From positions 108,841,885 to 108,905,884 of the forward strand of contig NC_063163.1 of assembly GCF_023159225.1 (NCBI RefSeq): 64,000 nt of DNA, read 5' to 3'. This document shows, one piece after another, positions 55,561 through 64,000 of the stretch. The notes under the pieces are model-generated. The model ran no database searches. It saw only the letters and a list, made by a program, of their open reading frames with translations, and had not been told where the DNA came from. Made by a program: the position numbers and the translations under genes. Each line of letters starts with the position of its first letter. Within the stretch, counting starts at the first letter, position 1. Origin of the DNA: Perognathus longimembris pacificus (taxonomy: Eukaryota > Chordata > Mammalia > Rodentia > Heteromyidae).

Positions 55561-55849
55561 TTCTTTCTCTAGAGAACCTGGAGTGATGTAATAATTATAG
55601 TGGTCTAAATAACTTTCCTTCCCACTCCTATGGTTTAGCAAACTGTCTTAACATCATGAAACTCCCTTTAATATCCCATAAACTCTTATATGTATTGTGA
55701 TTGATTAGCATATTCATATTATTCTATTCCATTAACCATTATCTACCTATACCTGAATGTTCATCTACCTACACATTATATTAATTATAATCACATGATA
55801 GAAATTTAATATCTAGTAATACACATTCATAGCCATTTAAAGGCTTCTC

Positions 55850-56160
55850 TTTTGGCATTACTGGGGTTCGAACTAAAAACTAAACGCTTGTCAGGCAGGT
55901 GCTTTACAGCCCAGTCATACCTTCAGGCCTTTTTTGTGCTGCTTATTTTTGAGGTAAGACTCCATTCCCTGGGCCATGATCTGATTGTTTTAGGCTTCTT
56001 ATCATAACTAGGATGCTAGGGGCTAGCCCCCATGCCCTGTTCTCATTTGGGAAGGGAGTTCCTAAATTTTTCTGCCCAGGCTGGCCTTGAACCACAACCA
56101 TTCGAATCTCAGCCTTCCAAGTACCTAAGATGGCAAGGGTAAGCCACTGATGTTCAGCTC
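55850..56160 (-). mobile_element. older tRNA/B1 composite SINE
   Basis: The inverted tRNA-like part ('ggcattactggggttcgaac', 'cttgtcaggcaggtgcttta'), the middle ('gaggtaagactccattccct') and the B1-like part ('tgcccaggctggccttgaac') are the best-preserved copy of this family here. Confidence 0.65.
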
Positions 56161-56326
56161 AATTTGAAAAGGTTTAGGGTACTCAATAAAATAAAGATGG
56201 AGTCTGGGCTGCAGTTTGACAAATAATATTCCATGGTATCTACATAGGCAAAGACAAAACTCACAGTTTTTCAGTCTTTTCCTTCTCCTTCCCTCCCTTT
56301 TCCTCCCTGACTGGGAATTCTTTTTT

Positions 56327-56530
56327 TTTTTTTTTTTTTTTTTTGGCCAGTCCTGGGCCTTGGACTCAGGGCCTGAGCACTGTCCCTGGCTTCTTCCCGC
56401 TCAAGGCTAGCACTCTGCCACTTGAGCCACAGCGCCGCTTCTGGCCGTTTTCTGTATATGTGGTGCTGGGGAATCAGGGCCTCGTGTATCTGAGGCAGGC
56501 ACTCTTGCCACTAGGCTATATCCCCAGCCC
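56327..56530 (-). mobile_element. IDL-Geo SINE, young subfamily
   Basis: A 16-bp duplication ctgggaattctttttt flanks it (56311-56326, 56531-56546), with a long T tail and 'cttcccgctcaaggc'. The ID head has a small deletion ('ggggaatcagggcctcg'), which removes part of the B box; this copy alone may be transcriptionally weak. Confidence 0.94.
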
Positions 56531-56769
56531 CTGGGAATTCTTTTTTAAAACAAAATCTTCTGTAGGAATTACACACAACATGAAGACATTGAAATCGGAG
56601 CTGCTTTGTTTGAGTAGAAGGTTGGCAAAGGTCCCCCTCCCCAGCCCCACCCGACCTTTGCCACTCCCAACTAGCAGTTTTGCTGTTCCTCTGCTCCAAG
56701 TAGCCCTGCTGAAAAACCACCCTCCTTAGACTTTTATTTGTAGCCCCAAGGTATGGTTTTATTCTTTGT

Positions 56770-57110
56770 GTTTTCACAAATCATGGCAATAATTTAAATG
56801 ACATTGTTAATATCACAATTTACCTAATGCATTTTCAATGTCCTCTTTAATCCTTTCCAACCAGTGGAGAGGCACGACAAAAAGCCATTTATAAAACCAC
56901 CTAATGGAGTGGTTTATTTGCGTTCTAAATGATCTCACATTTATAGTCAATCGTCATCAACAGATAACACATCAGAAGTAAACTTCAATTTCACATCACA
57001 GAGGAGGTGATTCAGATTTGAATGCTGTTTATCATACAGAATATGTTACTAAATCCAGTTTATGGAAAGATTATGCCATTTAATTTACTTTTAGAGAGAA
57101 GGCTATGCTT
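56770..57110. promoter_or_regulatory. candidate AT-rich non-coding block
   Basis: 'ggcaataatttaaatgacat', 'aaagccatttataaaaccac' and 'cattaatagtcaatcgtc'-like AT-rich strings occur without SINEs. This is the weakest of the conserved-element candidates. Confidence 0.2.
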
Positions 57111-57964
57111 TCATGAGAAACTACATTAGCTATTAGAAAAGTAATATCACACTGTTGGGCGGCATAGTTTCTAGGAAGCATGGATGTGTTGCATTGGCAA
57201 AAACATGCTGGCTTCTGTTGACATCTTTCTCTGATAGAAAGAGCATTGGGTGGAGAGTTCAGAGCTAGCTTCTGATGGTAGGTAGCTGTGTGGCTGTAAA
57301 GAGAGAGTCACATAGATCTGCCAGGGGTTGCTAACATCTGGGAGCCATACCTTACAAAAGCCACACAGGGAGTTGCTTCCGTCGTCCCAGGGAAAGTGAA
57401 CATGGCAATAGTACGGCCATTCTAGACAGGAGACATACAGAGTTGTGAATGTGAGTGTGTATGCCTGTGTGTGTCCGTGCATGGCATGGGTGGTGGGGTA
57501 GCAGGTTCAAGATTCACCTGGTGAAACTCCATGATCCTTTGAGTAGGTAGCAGAAAGCTTAAAGCTCCAAGTGTCATACTATGCAGTGGAGCAGAAGACC
57601 TCTGATACTGTCTTGATGCTCTGTATTCCTTGGAGGTAGGGATGGGGCCTGTGTATTCCTGCACCAGGACTGCACGTGGCAGCACTTGTGAATTACCAAC
57701 TCATGAGAGCTCACAGATTATCCTGGACCATCCCAGGTTTCACAGCTTCATCTGGTTAAAATGACAAGAAGTTCTGTGGGGGCGGAGTTAGCAGTGATCA
57801 CGAAGGGAGGAATTCTGCTGGGCATAAGCAGTAGTTTATATGGTCAGAGATATTTTTGTTGTTGTTCTTTACTTTGAACAGTTTCCTCTCAAGTATGGGA
57901 ACTTTTCATATCTGGCTGGTGAGATGATAAACTGTTATTTCTTATACTAAAAGTAATAACTTTT
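57111..57964. other. unassigned sequence
   Basis: Minus-strand frames at 57171-57482 and 57422-57685 have no recognisable domain. No repeat is recognised. Confidence 0.3.
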
Positions 57965-58200
57965 AGCTGGGGGCTGATGGCCTATGCCTTTAATCCAGCT
58001 ACTCAGGAGGGTGAGATCTGAGGATTGTGGGTGGAAGCCTGCTCAGATAGGAAAGTCTATGAGACTCTTGTCTGCAATTAACCACCAAGAAGCTGGAAGT
58101 GGCACTGTGGCTCAAAATGCTAGAGCACTACTAGCCTTGAGCGAAAGAGGCAGTGCCCAGGCCATGAGTTCAAGCTCCATGACTGACAACCCCCCCCCCC
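57965..58200 (+). mobile_element. B1/Geo chimeric SINE with C-run end
   Basis: The B1 head ('gctactcaggagggtgagat'), linker ('ctgcaattaaccaccaag') and Geo module ('gtggcactgtggctcaaaat') are present. The usual A tail is replaced by a run of C (58190-58200). Confidence 0.86.
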
Positions 58201-58315
58201 TCAAACTTTTAATATTCTATTCTAATAGTTCCATTGTGTTGCCAAACCACAAAAGTTTTGACATTTAGTTCTGGAAACTGACTACCACTTTTTCTAAATA
58301 TAAAATCCTCTGGAT

Positions 58316-58702
58316 TGGTTATGGCTTGAATATGAAACTCAATGCAAATGTTTGGAAGTGGGCTTCTGGGAAATGATTGGTTCATGAGGGCTCTGACCTA
58401 GTCAGTAGAATCTGTAGATGGGATCGTAATTTCATGGTGTTGTTGGGAGGTGGTGGGAACCCCCAGGTGGGACTTTCTTGGAAGTCGTGGGTCACGGGGG
58501 AACGGGCCCTTGAAGGGTTCTCATTGTCCCAGTTCCTTTCCTCTTTCATTGCTTTCCTGGCTACATAGTCCACCCCCCCCCCCCACCATGTTCTGCCTCG
58601 CCATAGCCTCAAAGCAATAGAGCCAGCTGACTACTGATGGAAGCTCCTCAACATAAATCTTTCCTCCAACTCTATTACAGCATTGAAACACTGTCTAACA
58701 CA
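58316..58702 (+). mobile_element. MaLR (ERVL-MaLR) solo LTR
   Basis: The order 'tggttatggcttgaatatga', 'gggaaatgattggttcatga', 'accatgttctgcctcgccat', 'agcctcaaagcaatagagcc', 'ataaatctttcctccaac' and the terminus 'gtctaacaca' is the standard MaLR LTR layout, with TG...CA ends. A C run lies at 58573-58583. Confidence 0.75.
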
Positions 58703-59744
58703 GCATTGAACCTAGGCTAGAAATAGCATTGCTACAGTGCATTCAATCTGTGTTGGGAATCCTAGAAGGAATGACAATGGCAAGCATTTATTTTTGGTTC
58801 AGAGGAAAGGTTATTGTTTCCATCAAGGAATCATTCAGTACTACCTTCATGGTCATCCACTGTGGGCCTAGTGTTCTATTAGGCACTAAGGATACAGAAG
58901 ACACATTTACAGATAAGCACATTCAAGAATGTCATTCTCAGAATGTTTCATCCCATCCTATCTTCTTTTGTACCTCAAGGAGAGGGGGGAATAGGCACAT
59001 TATCGTGTATCATCCTGTCATTTTAAGTCCTATCTATTTGGCTTTGGGGTTTCCAGAATGCTTTGAAGCTCTTTGATTTATTTGTCTTGGCCGAGAACAC
59101 CTTTTCTGGCCTGATGTCTGAAAAGTAGTCTATCTCTGAAGCTCTCTCCATTCCCCTTTCATCAATACCGACCTGAATTCTCTTCTTACACAACAATTCC
59201 AATTCAACACGCACTGGAGATGATGCCCTTGGAGATTTCATGTGGTCTGTTTCCAGAAAAGATTCATCTTAATTCAAGGAATAATGCAGAATACTATTCA
59301 TAAGGAATAGGATGGCAGTTATGAATTTGGGAGAAGACTTTCCAGATGTTCTTTAGGACTCCTTATGGGCTCCTGTCTGACTTCACCAGCACACCTAGCT
59401 GTAGCTAATTTATTTCAAATGAATTTTAGGCCATGGGGTGGGTGATTCCATGGGGTCTGATAAGTGATTGATTTTTTTCTCCCACCTTTCTATTCCTATT
59501 TATATAATATATAAGTAGGATAGTAGACTGCTAAAATTCACACTCACTCTTTGGGGGAGGGGTCACAGTTCAAACTCAAATGTCAACTTGTCATGTGTGT
59601 ATTTTCTTTCTCATTCTCTTTAAAAACCAAGTTTCAGACTTGAGGAGTGGAGGGTGAGGAGAGGGCAGAGTGGGAGCTGCCTCTCTCTATTTTCTTATAT
59701 TTCTTATATTTCTATGTTTTAGGAATTCAAGGACAACAGGGAAG
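58703..59744. other. unassigned; ancient-repeat patch near 58850-58905
   Basis: The stretch 'tattaggcactaaggataca' near 58878 resembles a widespread mammalian repeat. Open frames at 58729-59076 and 59023-59241 have no recognisable domain. Confidence 0.3.
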
Positions 59745-59826
59745 TTAGTGGGTTTGGCTCAGTTAGTGAGAGTGCTAGCCAATGAGCAAAAGCATCAGGT
59801 ACTGAGTTTGAGTCCTGGTCTTAGAC
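59745..59826 (+). mobile_element. tRNA-derived SINE monomer
   Basis: An A box 'tttggctcagttagtgagag' with 'tgctagccaatgagcaaaag' and a B box 'gagtttgagtcctgg' resembles a single Geo/ID-type monomer. Its tail position holds the GGA array. Confidence 0.6.
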
Positions 59827-59935
59827 AGGAGGAGGAGGAAGAGGGGGGAGGAGGAGGAGGAACAGGAGGAGGAGGAGGAGGAGGAGGAGGAGGAGGAGGA
59901 GGAGGAGGAGGAGGAGGAGGAGGAGGGGGGAGGGG
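59827..59935. repeat. (GGA)n array
   Basis: More than 20 near-perfect GGA units in a purine-only tract. Poly-Gly, poly-Ser and poly-Leu frames across it are artefacts. Runs of GG at regular spacing make G-quadruplex or triplex structure possible. Confidence 0.95.
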
Positions 59936-61345
59936 AGCCAGCCAAGGCCCGTGGCATTAAGGAGCCTTGGGTATGACAGCTGCCTATACCTTTCCTTACA
60001 CACATGCTCAGTCAGAGTCTCAAAGCAGTGAAGTGACTTGCCCAAAGCCCACATCCTCTGGAGAGATGCCCTGCTCCCTTGCCACCCTGGCAGGAGTCTG
60101 ATTTCCCTCTCTGTGCACCTTCAGTGTCCTTTTTGTCCTGCCACTGGGCCAGGCACACCGCTGAGGCTTAAGAAAACACTTAAGGTCTCCTTGTCCCCCA
60201 ATCACTCATCAGCTCTCTGACTGCAGAAGCTGCATCTGAACATAGCTCATGAAGCCAAGGTTCATGGAGTCAAGGAAGGGTATCTTTCCATTCTTTGGAA
60301 TGTCTTCAGAGAGCTTAAGTAATGCTGTCTTTAACGGAGAGAAAGATGGGGGAGATTGGCTTAGGTAAAGCTCTGGGGAAAGAGTTGTACATAAGTCACA
60401 AAGGCAGGCATCTCTATTCTCTAGCCTTGTGCTTTTTGTTAGCTCACCGATTTCCCCTTCCAGGAAGCATGCAGGTAATGATCATGTGGATAATAGCTTC
60501 TAATGGAATAGACATTTTTCATAAAGAAAGAGACAAAAAAGCCCCGCGATGCTTATTGAGAACTGAATAAGCCATCCCATTGTGTACACGGCTCTCTAAT
60601 TTCAATAGCTCAGACCAAGCAAAGCTCTTGGTTGGAATAGAATAAAACCTGCAAAGAAGCAGCTGTAGTGTAGGAAGCTCTGACAATCAGGACACTGACT
60701 CTGCTAGAAAAAAAATTTCCAAGTTTCTCTGGTCATTAATCTAAATGACAACTATAATCTCCTCCGAAAATCCTTACCCAAATAAAACCTTAAGTACCTA
60801 TTTTATATGCGTTCTGAATCTCTGTAGGTCTAGTCTCTATAGAAATGCTATTGAAATGAAATTTTCATATGAAGATTTTATATATAGCATCTGACAGGTA
60901 TCCCTTATCTGTGATTTTTTTTCTCTTAATCTTCTGCAACTTCAGTTGCTCATAGTCAATACTGGTCCAAAAATATCTAGTGGGACATTTTAGAACTCAG
61001 CAATTCATAGGTTTATTTAAAGTTGCAGGTTATCTGAGTAGCACGATCAACCTTGTACTGACCTTTTCCATCCTGTCTGGACACCAGCAACCTCTTGCTC
61101 ACTTAGATGTGTCTGCTAACAGGTGGGCTGTTGTGGTACCACAGACACAGCGTGTCTGTTCAAGGAGATCTTGTCTCTAAACAAGGCTCCTAGGTGCAGC
61201 AGGATCAATGCTCCTGGCATAGGTATATGATTTGGGTACTCTGGAAAGGAAGCCACCACACTTTCTTTAAATGGAAGAGTCAAGGTCCTTCAACAAAGCC
61301 AGCTATGCTGAGGTTGCGAGGGTTTGTCAATAAGATAATCAAGAA
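59936..61345. other. unassigned sequence
   Basis: No repeat family or coding feature is recognised. Frames at 60038-60220 and 60322-60570 lack domains. Confidence 0.3.
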
Positions 61346-61349
61346 GACA

Positions 61350-61425
61350 TTTTAAGGAAGGGAAGGAGGGGAGAGGGAAGAAGGAAGAGGGGGAAGGGAG
61401 AGGGAGAAAGCAAGAGTGAGAGCTT
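61350..61425. repeat. purine-rich tract
   Basis: GGGA/GGAA/GAGA units, a smaller version of the tract at 5155. Confidence 0.85.
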
Positions 61426-61713
61426 ATTCCTGTATCTGTTATTATAAATTATTGTGAAGCTTGTTCTATTTCATGATTATTGTGAATCTCTTATTGTCTT
61501 GAATTGATAAGCTTTACCATAGATATGGGTGACTGTATGGGACAAATAGTATTTAGGGTTCAGAATGAGCTGCAGTATCTGGCAATGACTTGGGGGTCTT
61601 GGAATACATCCCCCAGTAGATAAAGGGTTGACCTGATTACTACATATAAAATTACATTACTGATAGGAGTTGAACCTTTTGGAAGACTCCCTGTGTGTCA
61701 AGGACATTTACAG
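61426..61713. other. unassigned sequence
   Basis: No feature is recognised. Confidence 0.3.
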
Positions 61714-61909
61714 TGATGGAGAATGTAGCTTAGTGGTATAGTGCTTGCCTAGCATGCATGAAGCTCAGGGTTTGATTCCTCAGTAACACATAAGCAGAAA
61801 AAGCCAGAAGTGGTGCTGTGGCTCAAGTGGTAGAGTGCTAGCCTTCAGCAAAAAGAGCTCAGGGATATTGCCTAGGCCCTGAGTTCAAGCCCCGTGGCTG
61901 ACCAAAAAT
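61714..61909 (+). mobile_element. IDL-Geo SINE, older variant
   Basis: The ID head ('cttagtggtatagtgcttgc', 'gcctagcatgcatgaagc') and Geo monomer ('gtggctcaagtggtagagtg') end 'gaccaaaaata'. No clear duplication. Confidence 0.85.
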
Positions 61910-61982
61910 ATACAGATATTTCTTATATGTTATATATTTCTCTATATATTTATTATATATCATACATTTGTGTGTATGTATA

Positions 61983-61986
<4 letters not shown>

Positions 61987-62034
<48 letters not shown>
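61987..62034. repeat. (GA)n microsatellite
   Basis: About 24 perfect AG units directly precede an inverted Geo fragment, in the position of its tail. Confidence 0.95.
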
Positions 62035-62035
<1 letters not shown>

Positions 62036-62037
<2 letters not shown>

Positions 62038-62121
62038 CCTGGAGCTTAGGGGGTCTGGATGCCGTCCCTGAGCTTTTGTGCTCAAGGCTAGTGCTCTACC
62101 ACTGGAGCTACAGCTCTGATC
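62036..62121 (-). mobile_element. Geo-module fragment
   Basis: 'gatgccgtccctgagctttt', 'gtgctcaaggctagtgctct' and 'accactggagctacagctc' form an inverted Geo monomer without its 5' head, a 5'-truncated SINE copy. Confidence 0.75.
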
Positions 62122-62378
62122 TCTTGTTCTCTCTCTTACACCCACAGCCATTCTGGATCTAGACTCAAGGTTTTCACAGTCACCACTGGGCACAATCAGG
62201 TCAACAAAATCTCCAAAGATCTATAGTAGGTTACCAAAGAAAGAATTTGGAGAACCATGTTTCTTCTTTGCCTTGCTTGCTTATTGTCTCCAATCAAATA
62301 TAGATTCAGGCAGGCAGAGAGCTTATTGTATTTCTTCCTATCCAAGGCCCTGGCAGTCTGCTTAGTATACTGCAGGTT
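62122..62378. other. unassigned sequence
   Basis: No feature is recognised. Confidence 0.3.
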
Positions 62379-62393
62379 AAGAATTATGGCTGA

Positions 62394-62605
62394 GGGCTGG
62401 GGATATAGCCTAGTGGCAAGAGTGCCTGCCTCGGATACACGAGGCCCTAGGTTCGATTCCCCAGCACCACATATACAGAAAACGGCCAGAAGCGGCGCTG
62501 TGGCTCAAGTGGCGGAGTGCTAGCCTTGAGTGGGAAGAAGCCAGGGACAGTGCTCAGGTCTTGAGTCCAAGGCCCAGGACTGGCCAAAAAAAAAAAAAAA
62601 AAAAA
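62394..62605 (+). mobile_element. IDL-Geo SINE, young subfamily, reference copy
   Basis: A 15-bp perfect duplication aagaattatggctga flanks it (62379-62393, 62606-62620). It has an intact A box 'tagcctagtggcaagagtg', an intact B box 'ggttcgattccccag', CpG-rich 'cggccagaagcggcgctgtg', the diagnostic 'gagtgggaagaagcc' and a long A tail. This is the cleanest full-length copy in the window. Confidence 0.96.
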
Positions 62606-62805
62606 AAGAATTATGGCTGAATAGATGAATGTGTAATTCTTTTCTTTTTAAGTTTTAAAATTATCTTTACATGGGTGTACAAAGAAATTGCCATTCACCA
62701 AAGTAGTTTATGAATACAATGCATCTTGTTCAATGTCCCCCATTTCAACATTCTCTCTCATCTCTACCCTGCCCACCTGTTCCCTCACTCTTCTTAATTT
62801 TGTAG

Positions 62806-62921
62806 TTCAAAAGTGGCACTGTGGCTCAAGGTGGTATATCATTAGCTTTGAGCAAAAGAGCTCAGGGACAGTGCCAGGCCCCAAATTCAAGCCCCATAAC
62901 CAACCAAAAATAAAAACAAGG
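62806..62921 (+). mobile_element. 5'-truncated Geo SINE with its own duplication
   Basis: It contains only the Geo module and tail ('gtggctcaaggtggtatatc', 'acagtgccaggcccc', 'aaataaaaacaagg'). The 13-bp duplication cttaattttgtag flanks it at 62793-62805 and 62922-62934. It therefore inserted already truncated, or arose from an RNA lacking the head. Confidence 0.88.
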
Positions 62922-62952
62922 CTTAATTTTGTAGGATATACATTGGATTCTT

Positions 62953-63160
62953 TTTTTTTTTTTTTTTGGCCAGTCCTGGGGTTTGGGACTCAGAGCCTGA
63001 GCACTGTCCCTGGCTTCTTTTTGCTCAAGGCCAGCACTCTATCTCTTAAGCCACAGCACCACTTCTGGCTTTTTCTATATATGTGGTACTGGGGAATCGA
63101 ACCCAGGGCTTCATGTATGCAAGACAAGCATTCTACCACTAGGCCATATTCCCAGCTATG
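62953..63160 (-). mobile_element. IDL-Geo SINE, older variant
   Basis: A T run is followed by both monomers in inverse order, ending 'ccatattcccagctatg'. The duplication ttggattctt occurs at 62943-62952 and 63161-63170. Confidence 0.92.
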
Positions 63161-63322
63161 TTGGATTCTTGAATGCATTCTCCCCCCTTTTTCTCCTCTT
63201 CATTCATCTATTCTTTTGCTCTTGACTCTCAATTCACCCCTTTTAAGTACCTGCTTCCTATTGTTGAACTTTGACTTTGCTTTTCTATGGAATCTACCAT
63301 ATTTCAGTCAATACATTTGTAC

Positions 63323-63354
63323 ACACTTGCATACTTCCCAATGTATGCAAGTGT
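63323..63354. repeat. perfect 12-bp inverted repeat, 8-nt loop
   Basis: The arms acacttgcatac (63323-63334) and gtatgcaagtgt (63343-63354) are exact complements around ttcccaat. It lies at the junction between the minus-strand L1 and the plus-strand L1 fragment. Confidence 0.85.
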
Positions 63355-63436
63355 ATAAGCTAAATCTAATGTACTTACTACCTTATGTATATAACTGTAA
63401 CCCCTCTGTACATCATCTTGACAATCAAATTTAAAA
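63355..63436 (+). mobile_element. short L1 3' end fragment
   Basis: 'gtacttactaccttatgtat', 'aactgtaacccctctgtaca' and 'tcatcttgacaatcaaattt' followed by an A-rich tail match the last 80 bp of the L1 at 6842 in sense. It lies inside the inverted L1. Confidence 0.7.
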
Positions 63437-63600
63437 AAATAGGAAAAAAAGTGAAATCTTGCTTCCACATATAAGAGAAAACAGGCATTTTTCATCTTTC
63501 TGGGCCTGACTTACTTCATTTAACGTAATTGGATATGTAATTCTTTCAAGCATTTATGTTCAGACTTTGAATTAAAGAGTTTCTCTACCAAAAAACTCTG

Positions 63601-64000
63601 GGAATCTTTTTATCACTCTTCCTTCCCATAGTTTATCTGTTTGCTAATTTGGAGACAACAATGTTGGCCCCATTATTTTTGCTGTTTGTTGGCTGTGATT
63701 GGATTACAACATCCAGTTTGGGGCCCGACGCTCATTTGGAGCAACCCCATTGGTACATATTTGATGTTAGGTTAACTTGTTTTGACTTGAGGTTCTAGTG
63801 GCAGGAGCTTTTCTGCTGTGAGCTGCCTTGTGAATACGAATAAGGTGTCTGAACATTTATGAGCTCATAGCGGGGTTATGTTTAACCACACCAGGAAAGG
63901 AACAACACATCAATTACTCTCTCATGCAGTTTTTAAGCAAGGATGAATGGAGAACAGCTTTGTGGCACAAGTGACTTGCATCCCTGAATTGGTCTCCATT
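63601..64000. other. unassigned window end
   Basis: The string 'tttggggcccgacgctc' near 63718 faintly resembles a retroviral primer-binding site, but no LTR precedes it. Nothing else is recognised. Confidence 0.3.

Larger units (their letters stand above)
54525..55620 (+). mobile_element. ancient mammalian interspersed repeat, split by an L1
   Basis: The left part ('gttaggttgatatgtcatct', 'gtagatgggcctcatgcaat') and right part ('gaatttcctcctgtctgact', 'gctatgtgagccaatcactg', 'tctctagagaacctggag') follow the order of a well-known old mammalian repeat with a CT/CA microsatellite before its end. I cannot name the family with confidence. An L1 3' end (54779-55250) interrupts it. Confidence 0.6.
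62630..63600 (-). mobile_element. L1 3' UTR host element with nested insertions
   Basis: Inverted L1 3' sequence runs from 'gggtgtacaaagaaattgcc' at the left to 'cttccacatataagagaaaa' and 'ttctgggcctgacttacttc' at the right, the L1 signature in reverse. It is broken by a Geo fragment (62806), an IDL-Geo SINE (62951) and a plus-strand L1 3' fragment (63355). The frame at 62688-63434 is a by-product of these overlaps. Confidence 0.65.

Noticed and set aside
59670..60054. Poly-Gly, poly-Ser and poly-Leu open frames
   Set aside because: These are frames across the (GGA)n array.
62688..63434. 248-residue open frame
   Set aside because: It runs through a minus-strand L1, a Geo fragment, an inverted IDL-Geo SINE and a plus-strand L1 end. 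It is a mosaic of transposons, not a gene.
63715..63735. Retroviral primer-binding site 'tggggcccgacgctc'
   Set aside because: Only a partial match to tRNA primer-binding sites, with no LTR terminus directly upstream and no viral leader downstream.

Overview
The window is mammalian nuclear DNA from a rodent, and I find no protein-coding exon or functional RNA gene in it. Dozens of SINEs carry an ID-like tRNA-derived head joined to a second monomer with the hallmarks 'ctcaagtggcagagtgctag' and 'cagggacagtgctcaggccc', ending in an A tail. From family knowledge this matches the dimeric IDL-Geo SINE, which is restricted to Geomyoidea (kangaroo rats, pocket mice, pocket gophers). A second abundant SINE joins a 7SL/B1-like head to the same Geo-type 3' module. 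A lower-copy B1/tRNA composite looks like one I recall from beaver. A geomyoid rodent is therefore the best guess; the species and chromosomal locus cannot be told from sequence alone. Family names rest on recognition by eye, not on a database search.

Layout. 1-9.3 kb: SINEs, an ERVK-type solo LTR at 5755-6245 and an L1 3' end at 6842-7680. 9.3-17.2 kb: dense SINEs and microsatellites. 17.2-20.4 kb: a SINE-poor block with a GC-rich core that may be regulatory. 20.4-23.5 kb: a head-to-head SINE pair and a composite L1/SINE insertion inside one target-site duplication (22718-23475). 23.5-29.8 kb: an octamer palindrome, MIR relics and a young SINE at 26246. 29.8-34.8 kb: 5 kb without lineage-specific SINEs, including an AT-rich block with a dense transcription-factor-site cluster near 31.1 kb. 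35-45 kb: LTR territory (36559-37244 plus strand, 38752-39141 minus, 41280-41610 plus, about 44111-44560 minus). 45-56 kb: microsatellites, ancient repeats and SINE-poor unique DNA. 56-64 kb: a MaLR LTR, young SINEs and a minus-strand L1 riddled by later insertions (62630-63600).

No genes act together here. The window reads as a gene desert or a very large intron with several candidate distal regulatory blocks. The long open frames fall in SINEs, low-complexity tracts or GC-rich sequence, and none has a recognisable domain. The strongest unusual observation is the L1(-)/SINE(+) composite flanked by one shared perfect 15-bp duplication, as expected if two RNAs were reverse-transcribed from the two ends of one break.
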